A stretch of 14,743 nt of DNA from Thermoleophilaceae bacterium. GTDB lineage: Bacteria; Actinomycetota; Thermoleophilia; Solirubrobacterales; Thermoleophilaceae. How positions within the stretch are numbered: the first letter of the stretch is position 1; every line of letters starts with the position of its first letter. Below, piece after piece: positions 9,036-14,743 of the stretch. A model generated the notes under the pieces. That model saw nothing but the letters and a program-made list of their open reading frames with translations, did not search any database and had not been told where the DNA came from. The DNA lies in the NCBI GenBank assembly GCA_013813135.1, contig JACCSF010000257.1, positions 1 through 14,743 of the forward strand. Direction: 5' to 3'. Position numbers and translations under genes: made by a program.

Positions 9036-10406
9036 ATGGCCCGTCCCGCCACCGTATACAGCTGCAGCTCCTGCGGCCACGCGAGCCCAAAGTGGCACGG
9101 GCGCTGCCCCGGCTGCGGCGAGTGGAACGCGCTTGTGGAGGAGGCGCGCGCGGCTCCCTCTGCCCGCGTCGGCGCCGGCTCCGCCAACGGCACACGCGGC
9201 TCCAGCGCACGCGCTCTCAAGCCGGTAGCGCTCGCGGACGTCCAGGCGCCGGCCGTTGAGCGCCTGACCACGGGCATCGGCGAGCTCGACCGCGTGCTCG
9301 GCGGCGGGCTCGTGCCCGGCTCGCTGGTGCTGATCGGGGGCTCGCCCGGCATCGGCAAGTCCACGCTCACGAGCGGGGCGCTCGGCAACCTCGCCGCCGC
9401 GGGACACCGCGTGCTGTACGTCTCCGGCGAGGAGTCGGCCGCCCAGGTCAAGCTGCGCGCCGAGCGGCTCGGGGGCCGGGCGCTGAGCGTGCCGATCGTC
9501 GCCGAGACCGACCTCGACGCAGTGCTGGCCACGCTCGAGGCCGAACGCCCTGACGCCTGCGTGATCGACTCGGTGCAGGTGCTCTACGACTCCGCGCTCA
9601 CCGGCGCGCCGGGGTCGGTCGGCCAGGTGCGCGGGGTGGCCGGCCGGATCATGCGCGTCGCCAAGCAGCTCGGCATCGCCACCCTGCTGGTGGGCCACGT
9701 GACGAAGGAAGGCTCGCTGGCCGGGCCGCGTGTGCTCGAGCACCTGGTGGACTGCGTGCTCTCATTCGAGGGCGAGCGGGAGCGCACCTACCGCACGCTG
9801 CGCGCGCTCAAGAACCGCTTCGGCTCCACCAACGAGGTCGGGGTCTTCGAGATGGCCGAGCAGGGGCTGGTCGAGGTCGAGGACGCATCGGAGCGCTTCG
9901 TCTCCGAGGCCACCAGGGCGCCCGGCTCGGTGGTGCTCTGCGCCATGGAGGGGTCGCGGCCGCTGCTGGTCGAGGTGCAGGCGCTCGTGGCTCCCAGCGA
10001 GCTGGTGCCGCCGCGTCGCGTGGCCAACGGAGTGGATCGCAATCGCCTCGCGCTGGTGCTCGCAGTGCTGGCGCGCCACGGCGGTCTGGGGCTGGGCTCG
10101 AGCGACGTGTTCGTGTCGGTGGCCGGCGGCGTGCGGGTGGACGAGCCCGGGGCCGACCTCGCCATCGCGCTGGCGCTGGCCTCGGCAGCGAAGGGCACCG
10201 AGCTCGCGGGCGACGGCAAGCCGCTGGCCGCCTTCGGCGAGCTGGGGCTCACGGGCGAGCTGCGCCACGTGGGGCACGCCGACCGTCGCCTGGCCGAGGC
10301 GGCCAAGTTCGGTCTCCACGCGGTCGTGCGACCCGGCGAGGCCACGACGACGCTGCGGCAGGCGCTCAGCTGCCTCTCAGGAACCCCCCGTGCACGCGCT
10401 GCATAG
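9036..10406 (+). CDS. radA: DNA repair protein RadA (Sms)
   Basis: A RecA-like ATPase that promotes branch migration and processing of recombination intermediates. The 456 residues match the usual length. From the N-terminus: a four-cysteine zinc finger (Cys10, Cys13, Cys24, Cys27; CSSCG and CPGCGEW), Walker A GGSPGIGKST (101-110), Walker B-like ACVIDSVQVL, the RadA-specific KNRFG (259-263), and a C-terminal Lon-protease-like domain (DVFVSVAGGVRVDEPGADLA) that lacks protease function in RadA. ATGs at 9033 and 9036 are both possible; the promoter spacing favours 9036. It is followed 66 bases later by disA in the same direction. In Bacillus the two proteins interact, and in many bacteria the genes are neighbours. 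Confidence 0.96.
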   Translation: MARPATVYSCSSCGHASPKWHGRCPGCGEWNALVEEARAAPSARVGAGSANGTRGSSARALKPVALADVQAPAVERLTTGIGELDRVLGGGLVPGSLVLIGGSPGIGKSTLTSGALGNLAAAGHRVLYVSGEESAAQVKLRAERLGGRALSVPIVAETDLDAVLATLEAERPDACVIDSVQVLYDSALTGAPGSVGQVRGVAGRIMRVAKQLGIATLLVGHVTKEGSLAGPRVLEHLVDCVLSFEGERERTYRTLRALKNRFGSTNEVGVFEMAEQGLVEVEDASERFVSEATRAPGSVVLCAMEGSRPLLVEVQALVAPSELVPPRRVANGVDRNRLALVLAVLARHGGLGLGSSDVFVSVAGGVRVDEPGADLAIALALASAAKGTELAGDGKPLAAFGELGLTGELRHVGHADRRLAEAAKFGLHAVVRPGEATTTLRQALSCLSGTPRARAA

Positions 10407-10435
10407 CCCAAAAACCGCTACTCAGAGCCAAAACG

Positions 10436-10454
10436 AACGCATGTCTAGAGCGTT
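10436..10454. promoter_or_regulatory. Inverted repeat upstream of the disA promoter (possible operator)
   Basis: AACGC, a 9-base spacer containing TCTAGA, then GCGTT, ending 5 bases before the disA -10 hexamer. A regulator bound here would cover the -35 region. The arms are short, so chance is possible. Confidence 0.25.
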
Positions 10455-10459
10455 TCCCG

Positions 10460-10465
10460 TAGAAT
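10460..10465 (+). promoter_or_regulatory. Probable -10 element of a leaderless disA promoter
   Basis: TAGAAT is a strong TANNNT hexamer ending 7 bases before the ATG at 10473, with no ribosome site between them. It overlaps the in-frame ATG at 10464, which makes that upstream codon an unlikely start. No standard -35 box is seen. Confidence 0.6.
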
Positions 10466-10472
10466 GGGGTCG

Positions 10473-11582
10473 ATGCCGTATGCCGGGGATGATGTAGCAG
10501 AGCTCGAAGCCCGGCAGGAACCCAGGCTCGTACGGGCCCTGGAGATGGTGGCTCCCGGCACGGCTGTGCGGGAAGGCCTAGACAACACCGTCCAGGGTCG
10601 GACCGGCGCTCTCATCTGTATCGGGGAGTCGGAAGAGCTGAGCTTCCTGCTGTCGGGTGGGGTGAAGCTCGACGTCGATTACACGCCGGCGATGCTCTAC
10701 CAGCTGGCGAAGATGGACGGGGCGATCGTGCTCGCCTCCAACGGCACGAAGATCCTGTGGGCGAACGTGCAGCTGATGCCGGACCCCACGATCCTGTCGC
10801 TGGAGACCGGCACTCGGCACCGCACGGGCGAGCGCGTCTCGAAGCAGACCGACGCGCTCGTGATCGCCATCTCCGCCAGCCGCAGTGTCGTCTCGCTCTA
10901 CCTGGACGGCGCCAAGTACATCCTCGAGGACATCCCGGTCGTGCTGGCCAAGGCCAACCAGGCCCTCGCCACGCTCGACAAGTACCGCAGCCGCCTGGAT
11001 CAGGTCTCGACGCGCCTCACGGCGCTCGAGTTCGAGGGCGGGGTCACGCTGCACGACGTGCTCACGGTGCTCCAGCGCGCCGAGCTCGTCACGCGCATGG
11101 CCGTTGAGATCGAGCGGTACATCGTCGAGCTCGGCGCCGAGGGGCGCCTGATCGAGATGCAGCTCGAGGAGACCATGGTGGGGGTGGCCGCCGACAAGTC
11201 GGCCCTGGTGCGCGACTACATCGTGGAGCCGTCCGAGGAGGGCTTCGCGATGGTGCTGGACTCGCTTGCCAGGCTGCCTCACCAGGACCTGCTGGACTTC
11301 GGCCGGCTCGCCGAGCTGCTCGGCTACGACCGTAAGCTGAACACCCTCGACCACCCCGCCTCGCCACGTGGCTACCGCATCCTGGGGCGCATCCCGCGCA
11401 TACCCAAGATGGTCGTGCAGTCGATCGTGAGCGAGTTCCGCGGGCTGGACGAGATCCTCGCCACCTCCGATGCGGAGCTGGAATCCGTCGAGGGAGTCGG
11501 CGACGTGCGCGCGAAGGACATCCGCGAGGGCCTTCGCCGCCTGCAGGAGATCAACCTCGTGGACCGCTACTTGCAGACCTGA
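10473..11582 (+). CDS. disA: DNA integrity scanning diadenylate cyclase DisA
   Basis: Condenses two ATP into the second messenger c-di-AMP and scans DNA for branched or damaged structures, which inhibit its activity. The 369 residues are slightly longer than the roughly 357-residue family standard. The N-terminal DAC domain shows DGA (82-84) and RHRTGER (115-121), the two signature motifs for ATP binding and catalysis, then KQTDALVIAISASR. A helical linker leads to a C-terminal helix-hairpin-helix DNA-binding domain (about 336-355, VEGVGDVRAKDIREGLRRL). An in-frame ATG at 10464 would add three residues but falls inside the -10 box. It lies downstream of radA and upstream of carD in the same frame as carD, separated by a stop and a 60-base leader. 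Confidence 0.97.
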   Translation: MPYAGDDVAELEARQEPRLVRALEMVAPGTAVREGLDNTVQGRTGALICIGESEELSFLLSGGVKLDVDYTPAMLYQLAKMDGAIVLASNGTKILWANVQLMPDPTILSLETGTRHRTGERVSKQTDALVIAISASRSVVSLYLDGAKYILEDIPVVLAKANQALATLDKYRSRLDQVSTRLTALEFEGGVTLHDVLTVLQRAELVTRMAVEIERYIVELGAEGRLIEMQLEETMVGVAADKSALVRDYIVEPSEEGFAMVLDSLARLPHQDLLDFGRLAELLGYDRKLNTLDHPASPRGYRILGRIPRIPKMVVQSIVSEFRGLDEILATSDAELESVEGVGDVRAKDIREGLRRLQEINLVDRYLQT

Positions 11583-11588
11583 GAAAAC

Positions 11589-11608
11589 GGGCGGCACGAA
11601 GGCCGCCT
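11589..11608 (+). other. Small stem-loop in the carD leader
   Basis: GGGCGGC pairs with GCCGCCT (six GC pairs plus one G-U) around the loop ACGAAG, beginning 7 bases after the disA stop and ending 9 bases before the carD ribosome site. There is no U-run, so it is not a classic terminator. It could be a processing or attenuation hairpin, or chance in such GC-rich DNA. Confidence 0.3.
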
Positions 11609-11617
11609 CTACCGCGT

Positions 11618-11624
11618 AGGAGGG
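11618..11624 (+). promoter_or_regulatory. Strong Shine-Dalgarno before carD, pointing to an ATT start
   Basis: AGGAGGG is a near-perfect anti-16S match. Six bases later comes ATT (11631), in frame with carD. The normal start candidates GTG (11643) and ATG (11646) are 18 and 21 bases away, too far for this site. Confidence 0.55.
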
Positions 11625-11645
11625 AACACCATTAGCGACGCAGTG

Positions 11646-12218
11646 ATGGAGTCGGAGCTCGACATCGAGGACCTCGAAATCGAAGTTGCCCGCGAGACGG
11701 CGGTCTACGAGATCGGTGACCAGGTCGTCTACCCACATCATGGGGCTGGCAAGGTCCTCAAGAAGGAGATGAAGGAGGTGCTCGGCGAGAAGCGCGAGTA
11801 CCTGACCATCAAGATCCTTCATAACGACATGACCGTGATGGTCCCGTGCTGCAACGCCGACAAAGCGGGTCTAAGGCGCGTGATCGGGGAGACCGACGTC
11901 AAGAAGGTGCTTGGCGTCCTCCGCGACGACGTGAGCCAGATGCCGAAGAACTGGAACCGGCGTTTCAAGCACAACCGCGAGAAGATCAAGACCGGTGATG
12001 TCTTCGAGCTCGCCGAGGTTGTCCGCAACCTTGCGATTCGCGAGCAGGAGAAGGGGCTCTCCACCGGCGAGAGGCAGATGTATACCCGCGCGAAGAAGAT
12101 CCTCGCTTCCGAGCTGATGTACGCGCTCGTGATGGAGGAGGACGAGGCGGAGTCGCACCTCGAGGACCTGATTGTCGACGCGCACACCGGCCGCAACGGC
12201 GCCGCCGCGACCGCGTAG
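11646..12218 (+). CDS. carD: CarD-family RNA polymerase-binding transcription regulator
   Basis: CarD/CdnL proteins bind the RNA polymerase beta subunit and stabilise open promoter complexes genome-wide. The N-terminal Tudor-like RNAP-interaction domain starts at YEIGDQVVYPHHGAG and runs through EYLTIKI and MTVMVP. The C-terminal DNA-binding domain has the conserved PKNWNRRFK with the tryptophan that wedges into the upstream edge of the -10 bubble, then KTGDVFELAEVVRNL and GLSTGERQMY. Compared with mycobacterial CarD (about 162 residues) it has an acidic extension of at least 20 residues (MESELDIEDLEIEVARE) and a variable tail. The coordinates use the ATG; the ribosome site instead suggests ATT at 11631, which would add five residues. 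No other start lies between the disA stop and 11643. ispD follows after 11 bases. Confidence 0.94.
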   Translation: MESELDIEDLEIEVARETAVYEIGDQVVYPHHGAGKVLKKEMKEVLGEKREYLTIKILHNDMTVMVPCCNADKAGLRRVIGETDVKKVLGVLRDDVSQMPKNWNRRFKHNREKIKTGDVFELAEVVRNLAIREQEKGLSTGERQMYTRAKKILASELMYALVMEEDEAESHLEDLIVDAHTGRNGAAATA

Positions 12219-12229
12219 GACGAACACCT

Positions 12230-12856
12230 GTGTCCGTCGTCGGGATCGTTCCCGCCGGCGGCAGCGGCGAACGCCTTGGCGCCGACCGGCCCAAGGCGTT
12301 CGTCGTTTGTGCCGGCCGTCCGCTGATCGAGTGGAGCCTCGAGGTGCTCGAGGCTGTCTGCGACCGTGTGGTGGTCGCGGCGCCGCCGGACTGGCTGCGC
12401 CCGGGTTGGGTCGAGGGCGGGCCGTCGCGCTCGGCGTCGGTGCGCAACGCGCTGGCGGCCGCCCCGGAGGCGCGCACGGCGGTCGTGCACGACGCCGCCC
12501 GGCCGCTGGTGACGCGTGAGCTGGTGGAGGCGTGCGTGGGTGCCCTGATGGGCGTGGACGGCGCGATCGCGGCCGCCCGGGTGACCGACACCGTCAAGGA
12601 GGCCCACCCGGACGGCACGGTGCTGCGCACGCTCGACCGCGCGCGCCTGTGGGCGGTGCAGACGCCGCAGGTGTTCCGGGCGGAGGCCCTGCGCCGGGCG
12701 CTGGAGGCCGACGACGCCACGCTCGCGGCGGCGACCGACGACGCGTCGCTCGTTGAGGCCGCCGGCGGGACGGTGCGGCTGGTCGAGGCCCCGCCCGGGA
12801 ACATCAAGGTGACCACCGAGGCCGACCTGGCCCGCGCGGAGGCGGCGCTGTGCTGA
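12230..12856 (+). CDS. ispD: 2-C-methyl-D-erythritol 4-phosphate cytidylyltransferase IspD
   Basis: Third step of the MEP isoprenoid pathway: MEP plus CTP gives CDP-methylerythritol. At 208 residues it is somewhat shorter than E. coli IspD (236) but complete in motifs: GGSGERLG with Arg15 and Lys22 for nucleotide phosphate binding, VVHDAARP with Asp88, DTVKE, the DRARLWAVQTPQVF segment with Arg137, ATDDASLVEAAG, and GNIKVTT with Lys193. The start is the GTG at 12230; AGGA overlaps the carD stop codon 9 bases upstream. Its stop overlaps the start of the PHP gene. Cotranscription with carD is likely from the 11-base gap. Confidence 0.95.
   Translation: MSVVGIVPAGGSGERLGADRPKAFVVCAGRPLIEWSLEVLEAVCDRVVVAAPPDWLRPGWVEGGPSRSASVRNALAAAPEARTAVVHDAARPLVTRELVEACVGALMGVDGAIAAARVTDTVKEAHPDGTVLRTLDRARLWAVQTPQVFRAEALRRALEADDATLAAATDDASLVEAAGGTVRLVEAPPGNIKVTTEADLARAEAALC
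12838..12842 (+). promoter_or_regulatory. Ribosome binding site of the PHP gene, inside ispD
   Basis: GGAGG lies 7 bases before the GTG at 12850, within the last codons of ispD, and supports translational coupling. Confidence 0.7.
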
Positions 12857-13689
12857 CCGACTACCACGTGCACCTGCGCCCCGACGAGGACGACTCGGCG
12901 GCGGAGCGCTACTTCACGGACGCCAACGTGGACCGCTACCGCGAGGCGGCGGCCGAGCGCGGGATCGAGGAGCTGGGCGTGGCGGAGCACATCCACCGCT
13001 TCGTGCAGTCGCTCGACGTCTGGACGCACCCCTGGTATCGCCACTGGGCCGCGGACGACGTGGACGAGTACGTCGAGTTCCTGCGCGCATCCGAGCTCAA
13101 GGTCGGCATCGAGGCGGACTTCCTCCCCGGGCGCGAGGACCGCCTGGCCAACTTCCTCGACGGGCGCGACTGGGACTACGTGGTGGGTTCACTGCACTTC
13201 CTGCGCGACGAGGCGGTGGACTTCCACGGCTATCCCGACTGGGAGCCCTGGAACGTCTGGCGCGGGGCCGACCCAGAGAAGGTGTGGGCGCGCTACTTCG
13301 GCACGCTCGGCGAGGGAGCCCGCACGGGCCTGTTCGACATCCTCGCGCACCCCGACCTGGTCAAGGTCTGGGGCAGCCGCGTGCCGGTGCCCGACGGCGA
13401 CCTGCGCCGCTTCTACGAGCGGGCGATGGACGGCATCGCCGAGTCGAGCGTGGCGATCGAGGTGTCCACGGCAGGGCTGCGCAAGCCGGTCGGCGAGATC
13501 TACCCCGCCCCGGCGTTCCTCGAGATGTGCCTCGAGGCGGGCCGGCCGGTCGCGCTGTCGAGCGACGCGCACACCCCCGAGCAGCTCGGCTACGAGTACG
13601 AGCGGGCGGTGGAGATGCTGCGCGGACTCGGAGTGGAGGAGATCGCGGTGTTCGATCGGCGCGGGCTGCGGCTGGAGGCACTAGGGTGA
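12850..13689 (+). CDS. PHP-domain phosphatase, histidinol-phosphatase-like (HisK type)
   Basis: A metal-dependent PHP-family phosphoesterase of 279 residues. Metal-site residues are all present: His6 and His8 (DYHVHL), Glu46 and His47 (AEH), Glu88 (GIEADFLPG), His116 (GSLHF), His167 (ILAHPDL), and Asp239 and His241 (SSDAH). The motifs EVSTAGLRKPVGEIYP and SSDAHTPEQLG are typical of HisK-type histidinol-phosphate phosphatases, which perform the penultimate step of histidine synthesis. No his gene is nearby, so the substrate is not proven and another sugar or polyol phosphate is possible. The GTG start at 12850 overlaps the ispD end by 7 bases, and its TGA stop overlaps the ispF GTG start in a GTGA. 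The position between two MEP-pathway genes is the notable point. Confidence 0.88.
   Translation: MLTDYHVHLRPDEDDSAAERYFTDANVDRYREAAAERGIEELGVAEHIHRFVQSLDVWTHPWYRHWAADDVDEYVEFLRASELKVGIEADFLPGREDRLANFLDGRDWDYVVGSLHFLRDEAVDFHGYPDWEPWNVWRGADPEKVWARYFGTLGEGARTGLFDILAHPDLVKVWGSRVPVPDGDLRRFYERAMDGIAESSVAIEVSTAGLRKPVGEIYPAPAFLEMCLEAGRPVALSSDAHTPEQLGYEYERAVEMLRGLGVEEIAVFDRRGLRLEALG
13674..13678 (+). promoter_or_regulatory. Ribosome binding site of ispF, inside the PHP gene
   Basis: GGAGG lies 7 bases before the GTG at 13686, the same spacing as for the PHP gene. It fixes the ispF start. Confidence 0.72.
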
Positions 13690-14147
13690 CCGCCGGCATC
13701 GGCTGGGACTCGCACCGCCTCGAGGGCGGCCGGCCGCTGGTGCTGGGTGGGGTGGAGATCCCTGGGGCGGCCCGCGGCCTGGTCGGGTGGTCGGATGCCG
13801 ACGTGCTCACCCACGCCGTGATCGACGCGCTGCTGGGGGCGGCGGGCCTTGGCGACATCGGCCAGCATTTCCCCGACACCGACGAGCGCTGGCGCGGCGC
13901 CGACTCGATCGAGTTGCTGCGGGAGGTGCGCGACCTGCTGCCGGGTCCGGTCGCGCACGTGGATGCGACGGTGATGTGCGAGGTGCCCAAGCTGGCGCCC
14001 CACCGCGACGCCATGCGGGCGCGCCTGGCCCAGGCCCTGGGCCTGGAGCCGGGTGCGGTGAACGTGAAGTTCACGACCGGCGAGGGCATCGGGTTCGTAG
14101 GCCGCGGCGAGGGCATAGCCGCGCTGGCGATCGCGACGATGGCCTAG
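13686..14147 (+). CDS. ispF: 2-C-methyl-D-erythritol 2,4-cyclodiphosphate synthase IspF
   Basis: Fifth step of the MEP pathway: cyclises CDP-methylerythritol 2-phosphate, releasing CMP; the family forms a homotrimer. The 153 residues are the normal length. Metal ligands are Asp8, His10 (GWDSHRL) and His43 (SDADVLTHA). Other motifs are GDIGQHFPDTD, the CEVPKLAPHRDAMR segment, and the C-terminal VNVKFTTGEGIGFVGRGEGIAALA with the nucleotide-contacting Thr and Glu. The GTG start shares bases with the TGA stop of the PHP gene (GTGA). A reading frame continues upstream of this point inside the PHP gene, but that part is out-of-frame arginine-rich sequence and not IspF. The amidase gene follows after 71 bases and has its own promoter. 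Confidence 0.96.
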   Translation: MTAGIGWDSHRLEGGRPLVLGGVEIPGAARGLVGWSDADVLTHAVIDALLGAAGLGDIGQHFPDTDERWRGADSIELLREVRDLLPGPVAHVDATVMCEVPKLAPHRDAMRARLAQALGLEPGAVNVKFTTGEGIGFVGRGEGIAALAIATMA

Positions 14148-14206
14148 GCGCGCGCACCAGCCGGCTCGGCCCCGCGGGCGCCGGCCTGACCGCGGCGGCC
14201 GCCGGT

Positions 14207-14212
14207 TAGATT
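14207..14212 (+). promoter_or_regulatory. Probable -10 element of a leaderless amidase promoter
   Basis: TAGATT ends 6 bases before the ATG at 14219 and no ribosome site is present. This is the same arrangement as before radA and disA. The preceding 60 bases are almost pure G and C, so the AT-richer hexamer stands out. Confidence 0.5.
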
Positions 14213-14218
14213 GCGCAC

Positions 14219-14743
14219 ATGCACCGCGACGACCTCCCCTTCGCCGGGGCCTCCCGGCAGGCGGAGATGATCCGGCGGGGCGAGATCACCTCGCTCGAGC
14301 TGGCGGAGATGTACCTGGAGCGGATCGAGCGGCTCGACCCCGAGCTGAATGCGTTTCGGACGGTCACCGACGAGCGCGCGCTCGTCGACGCCCGGCAGGC
14401 CGACGCGCGTCGCGGAGCCGGCGACGATCGCCCCCTGCTCGGCGTGCCGATCGCCGTGAAGGACACCGAGGACGTGGCGGGCGAGGTCACCACCTTGGGT
14501 ACGGCGGCGCACGGCGGCCCCGCGGCGCGCGACAACGACCTGATCGCGCGGCTGCGCACGGCCGGCGCGGTGATTCTCGGCAAGACGAACCTCCCCGAGC
14601 TGGCGATCATGGGATCGACGGAGGGGCCCGCCTTCGGGATCACGCGCAACCCGTGGAACAGCGACCGCACGCCGGGCGGCTCCAGCGGCGGCAGCGCAGC
14701 CGCCGTGGCCGCCGGCCTCTGCGCCGCGGCCACGGCGTCAGAC
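14219..14743 (+). CDS. Amidase-signature family enzyme (3' end outside the window)
   Basis: An amide hydrolase of the Ser-cisSer-Lys class; the first 175 codons are visible and open to the window end. The catalytic lysine is Lys81 in GVPIAVKD. The cis-serine lies in the glycine-serine signature PGGSSGGSAAAVAAG (Ser155 or Ser156). ILGKTNLPEL and NPWNSDRTPGG are also typical. The window stops at ATASD, just before the expected GGS-type nucleophile motif, so catalytic competence cannot be confirmed. GatA is related, but without gatC or gatB in view a stand-alone amidase is the better guess. No signal peptide is visible. The start is the first ATG after the -10 hexamer. Confidence 0.9.
   Translation, partial: MHRDDLPFAGASRQAEMIRRGEITSLELAEMYLERIERLDPELNAFRTVTDERALVDARQADARRGAGDDRPLLGVPIAVKDTEDVAGEVTTLGTAAHGGPAARDNDLIARLRTAGAVILGKTNLPELAIMGSTEGPAFGITRNPWNSDRTPGGSSGGSAAAVAAGLCAAATASD

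Noticed and set aside
7637..9532. A 631-codon open frame on the minus strand spanning the nuclease gene and the start of radA.
   Set aside because: It is rich in Arg, Ala and Pro, matches no family, and overlaps two firmly identified genes in other frames; this is the usual shadow effect of high GC.
10434..10447. A true LexA (SOS) box upstream of disA.
   Set aside because: The second half-site reads GTCT instead of GTTC and the symmetry is incomplete, so it was kept only as a weak note within the inverted-repeat finding.
10464..10466. ATG at 10464 as the disA start.
   Set aside because: It lies within the strong -10 hexamer TAGAAT and has no ribosome site; the ATG at 10473 fits a leaderless start.
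13284..13685. A long upstream extension of the ispF frame into the PHP gene.
   Set aside because: The extension is arginine-rich out-of-frame sequence; IspF begins with the conserved GIGWDSHRL right after the GTG at 13686, which has a well-placed GGAGG.
14148..14206. GC-rich inverted repeats after ispF as an intrinsic terminator.
   Set aside because: Several short self-complementary runs exist (including a GCGGCCGC), but there is no single convincing stem and no T-run; such pairs are expected by chance at this GC content.

Overview
The window is a very GC-rich bacterial chromosome segment with tightly packed genes. It carries clpC, radA, disA, carD, ispD and ispF close together. As I recall, the same genes cluster in actinobacteria such as mycobacteria. 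That gene set, the GC content, a DEDDh/GIY-YIG fusion like mycobacterial Rv2191 and several TANNNT leaderless-type promoters point to an actinobacterium. The overall style suggests a deep-branching class such as Thermoleophilia, but this is inference and no rRNA is present to confirm it.

Layout: (1) 1-1853, the 3' two-thirds of clpC, entering the window at the Walker B motif of the first ATPase domain. (2) 1938-5236, a large signalling ATPase (AAA_16 plus helical-repeat sensor plus conserved C-terminal module) broken by two +1 frameshifts into three pieces. (3) 5324-6721, a secreted-type or cytosolic FAD-linked oxidase of the berberine-bridge family. (4) 6752-7312, a small conserved unknown gene on the minus strand, head to head with a CDGSH iron-sulfur protein gene. 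(5) 7309-9009 on the minus strand, a DEDDh exonuclease fused to a UvrC-like GIY-YIG nuclease, divergent from (6) radA and disA. (7) carD, ispD, a PHP-domain phosphatase and ispF, closely spaced or overlapping. (8) the 5' part of an amidase-signature gene running off the right edge.

Functionally, the middle and right parts combine genome maintenance (DEDDh/GIY-YIG nuclease, RadA branch-migration ATPase, DisA c-di-AMP synthase that scans DNA), global transcription control (CarD) and isoprenoid precursor synthesis (IspD, IspF). ispD, the PHP gene and ispF overlap by a few bases, and both downstream genes have a GGAGG exactly 7 nt before a GTG start, so they look translationally coupled. radA, disA and the amidase each have a TAGNNT hexamer 6-7 nt before ATG and no ribosome binding site, which suggests leaderless transcripts.

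No tRNA, rRNA, CRISPR array, insertion sequence or phage gene was seen. No gene-free stretch reaches 300 bases. I found no clearly new multi-gene defence or mobile system. The most unusual points are the PHP enzyme embedded between ispD and ispF, the apparent ATT start of carD, the altered cysteine set of the UvrC-like fusion, and the double-frameshifted regulator.
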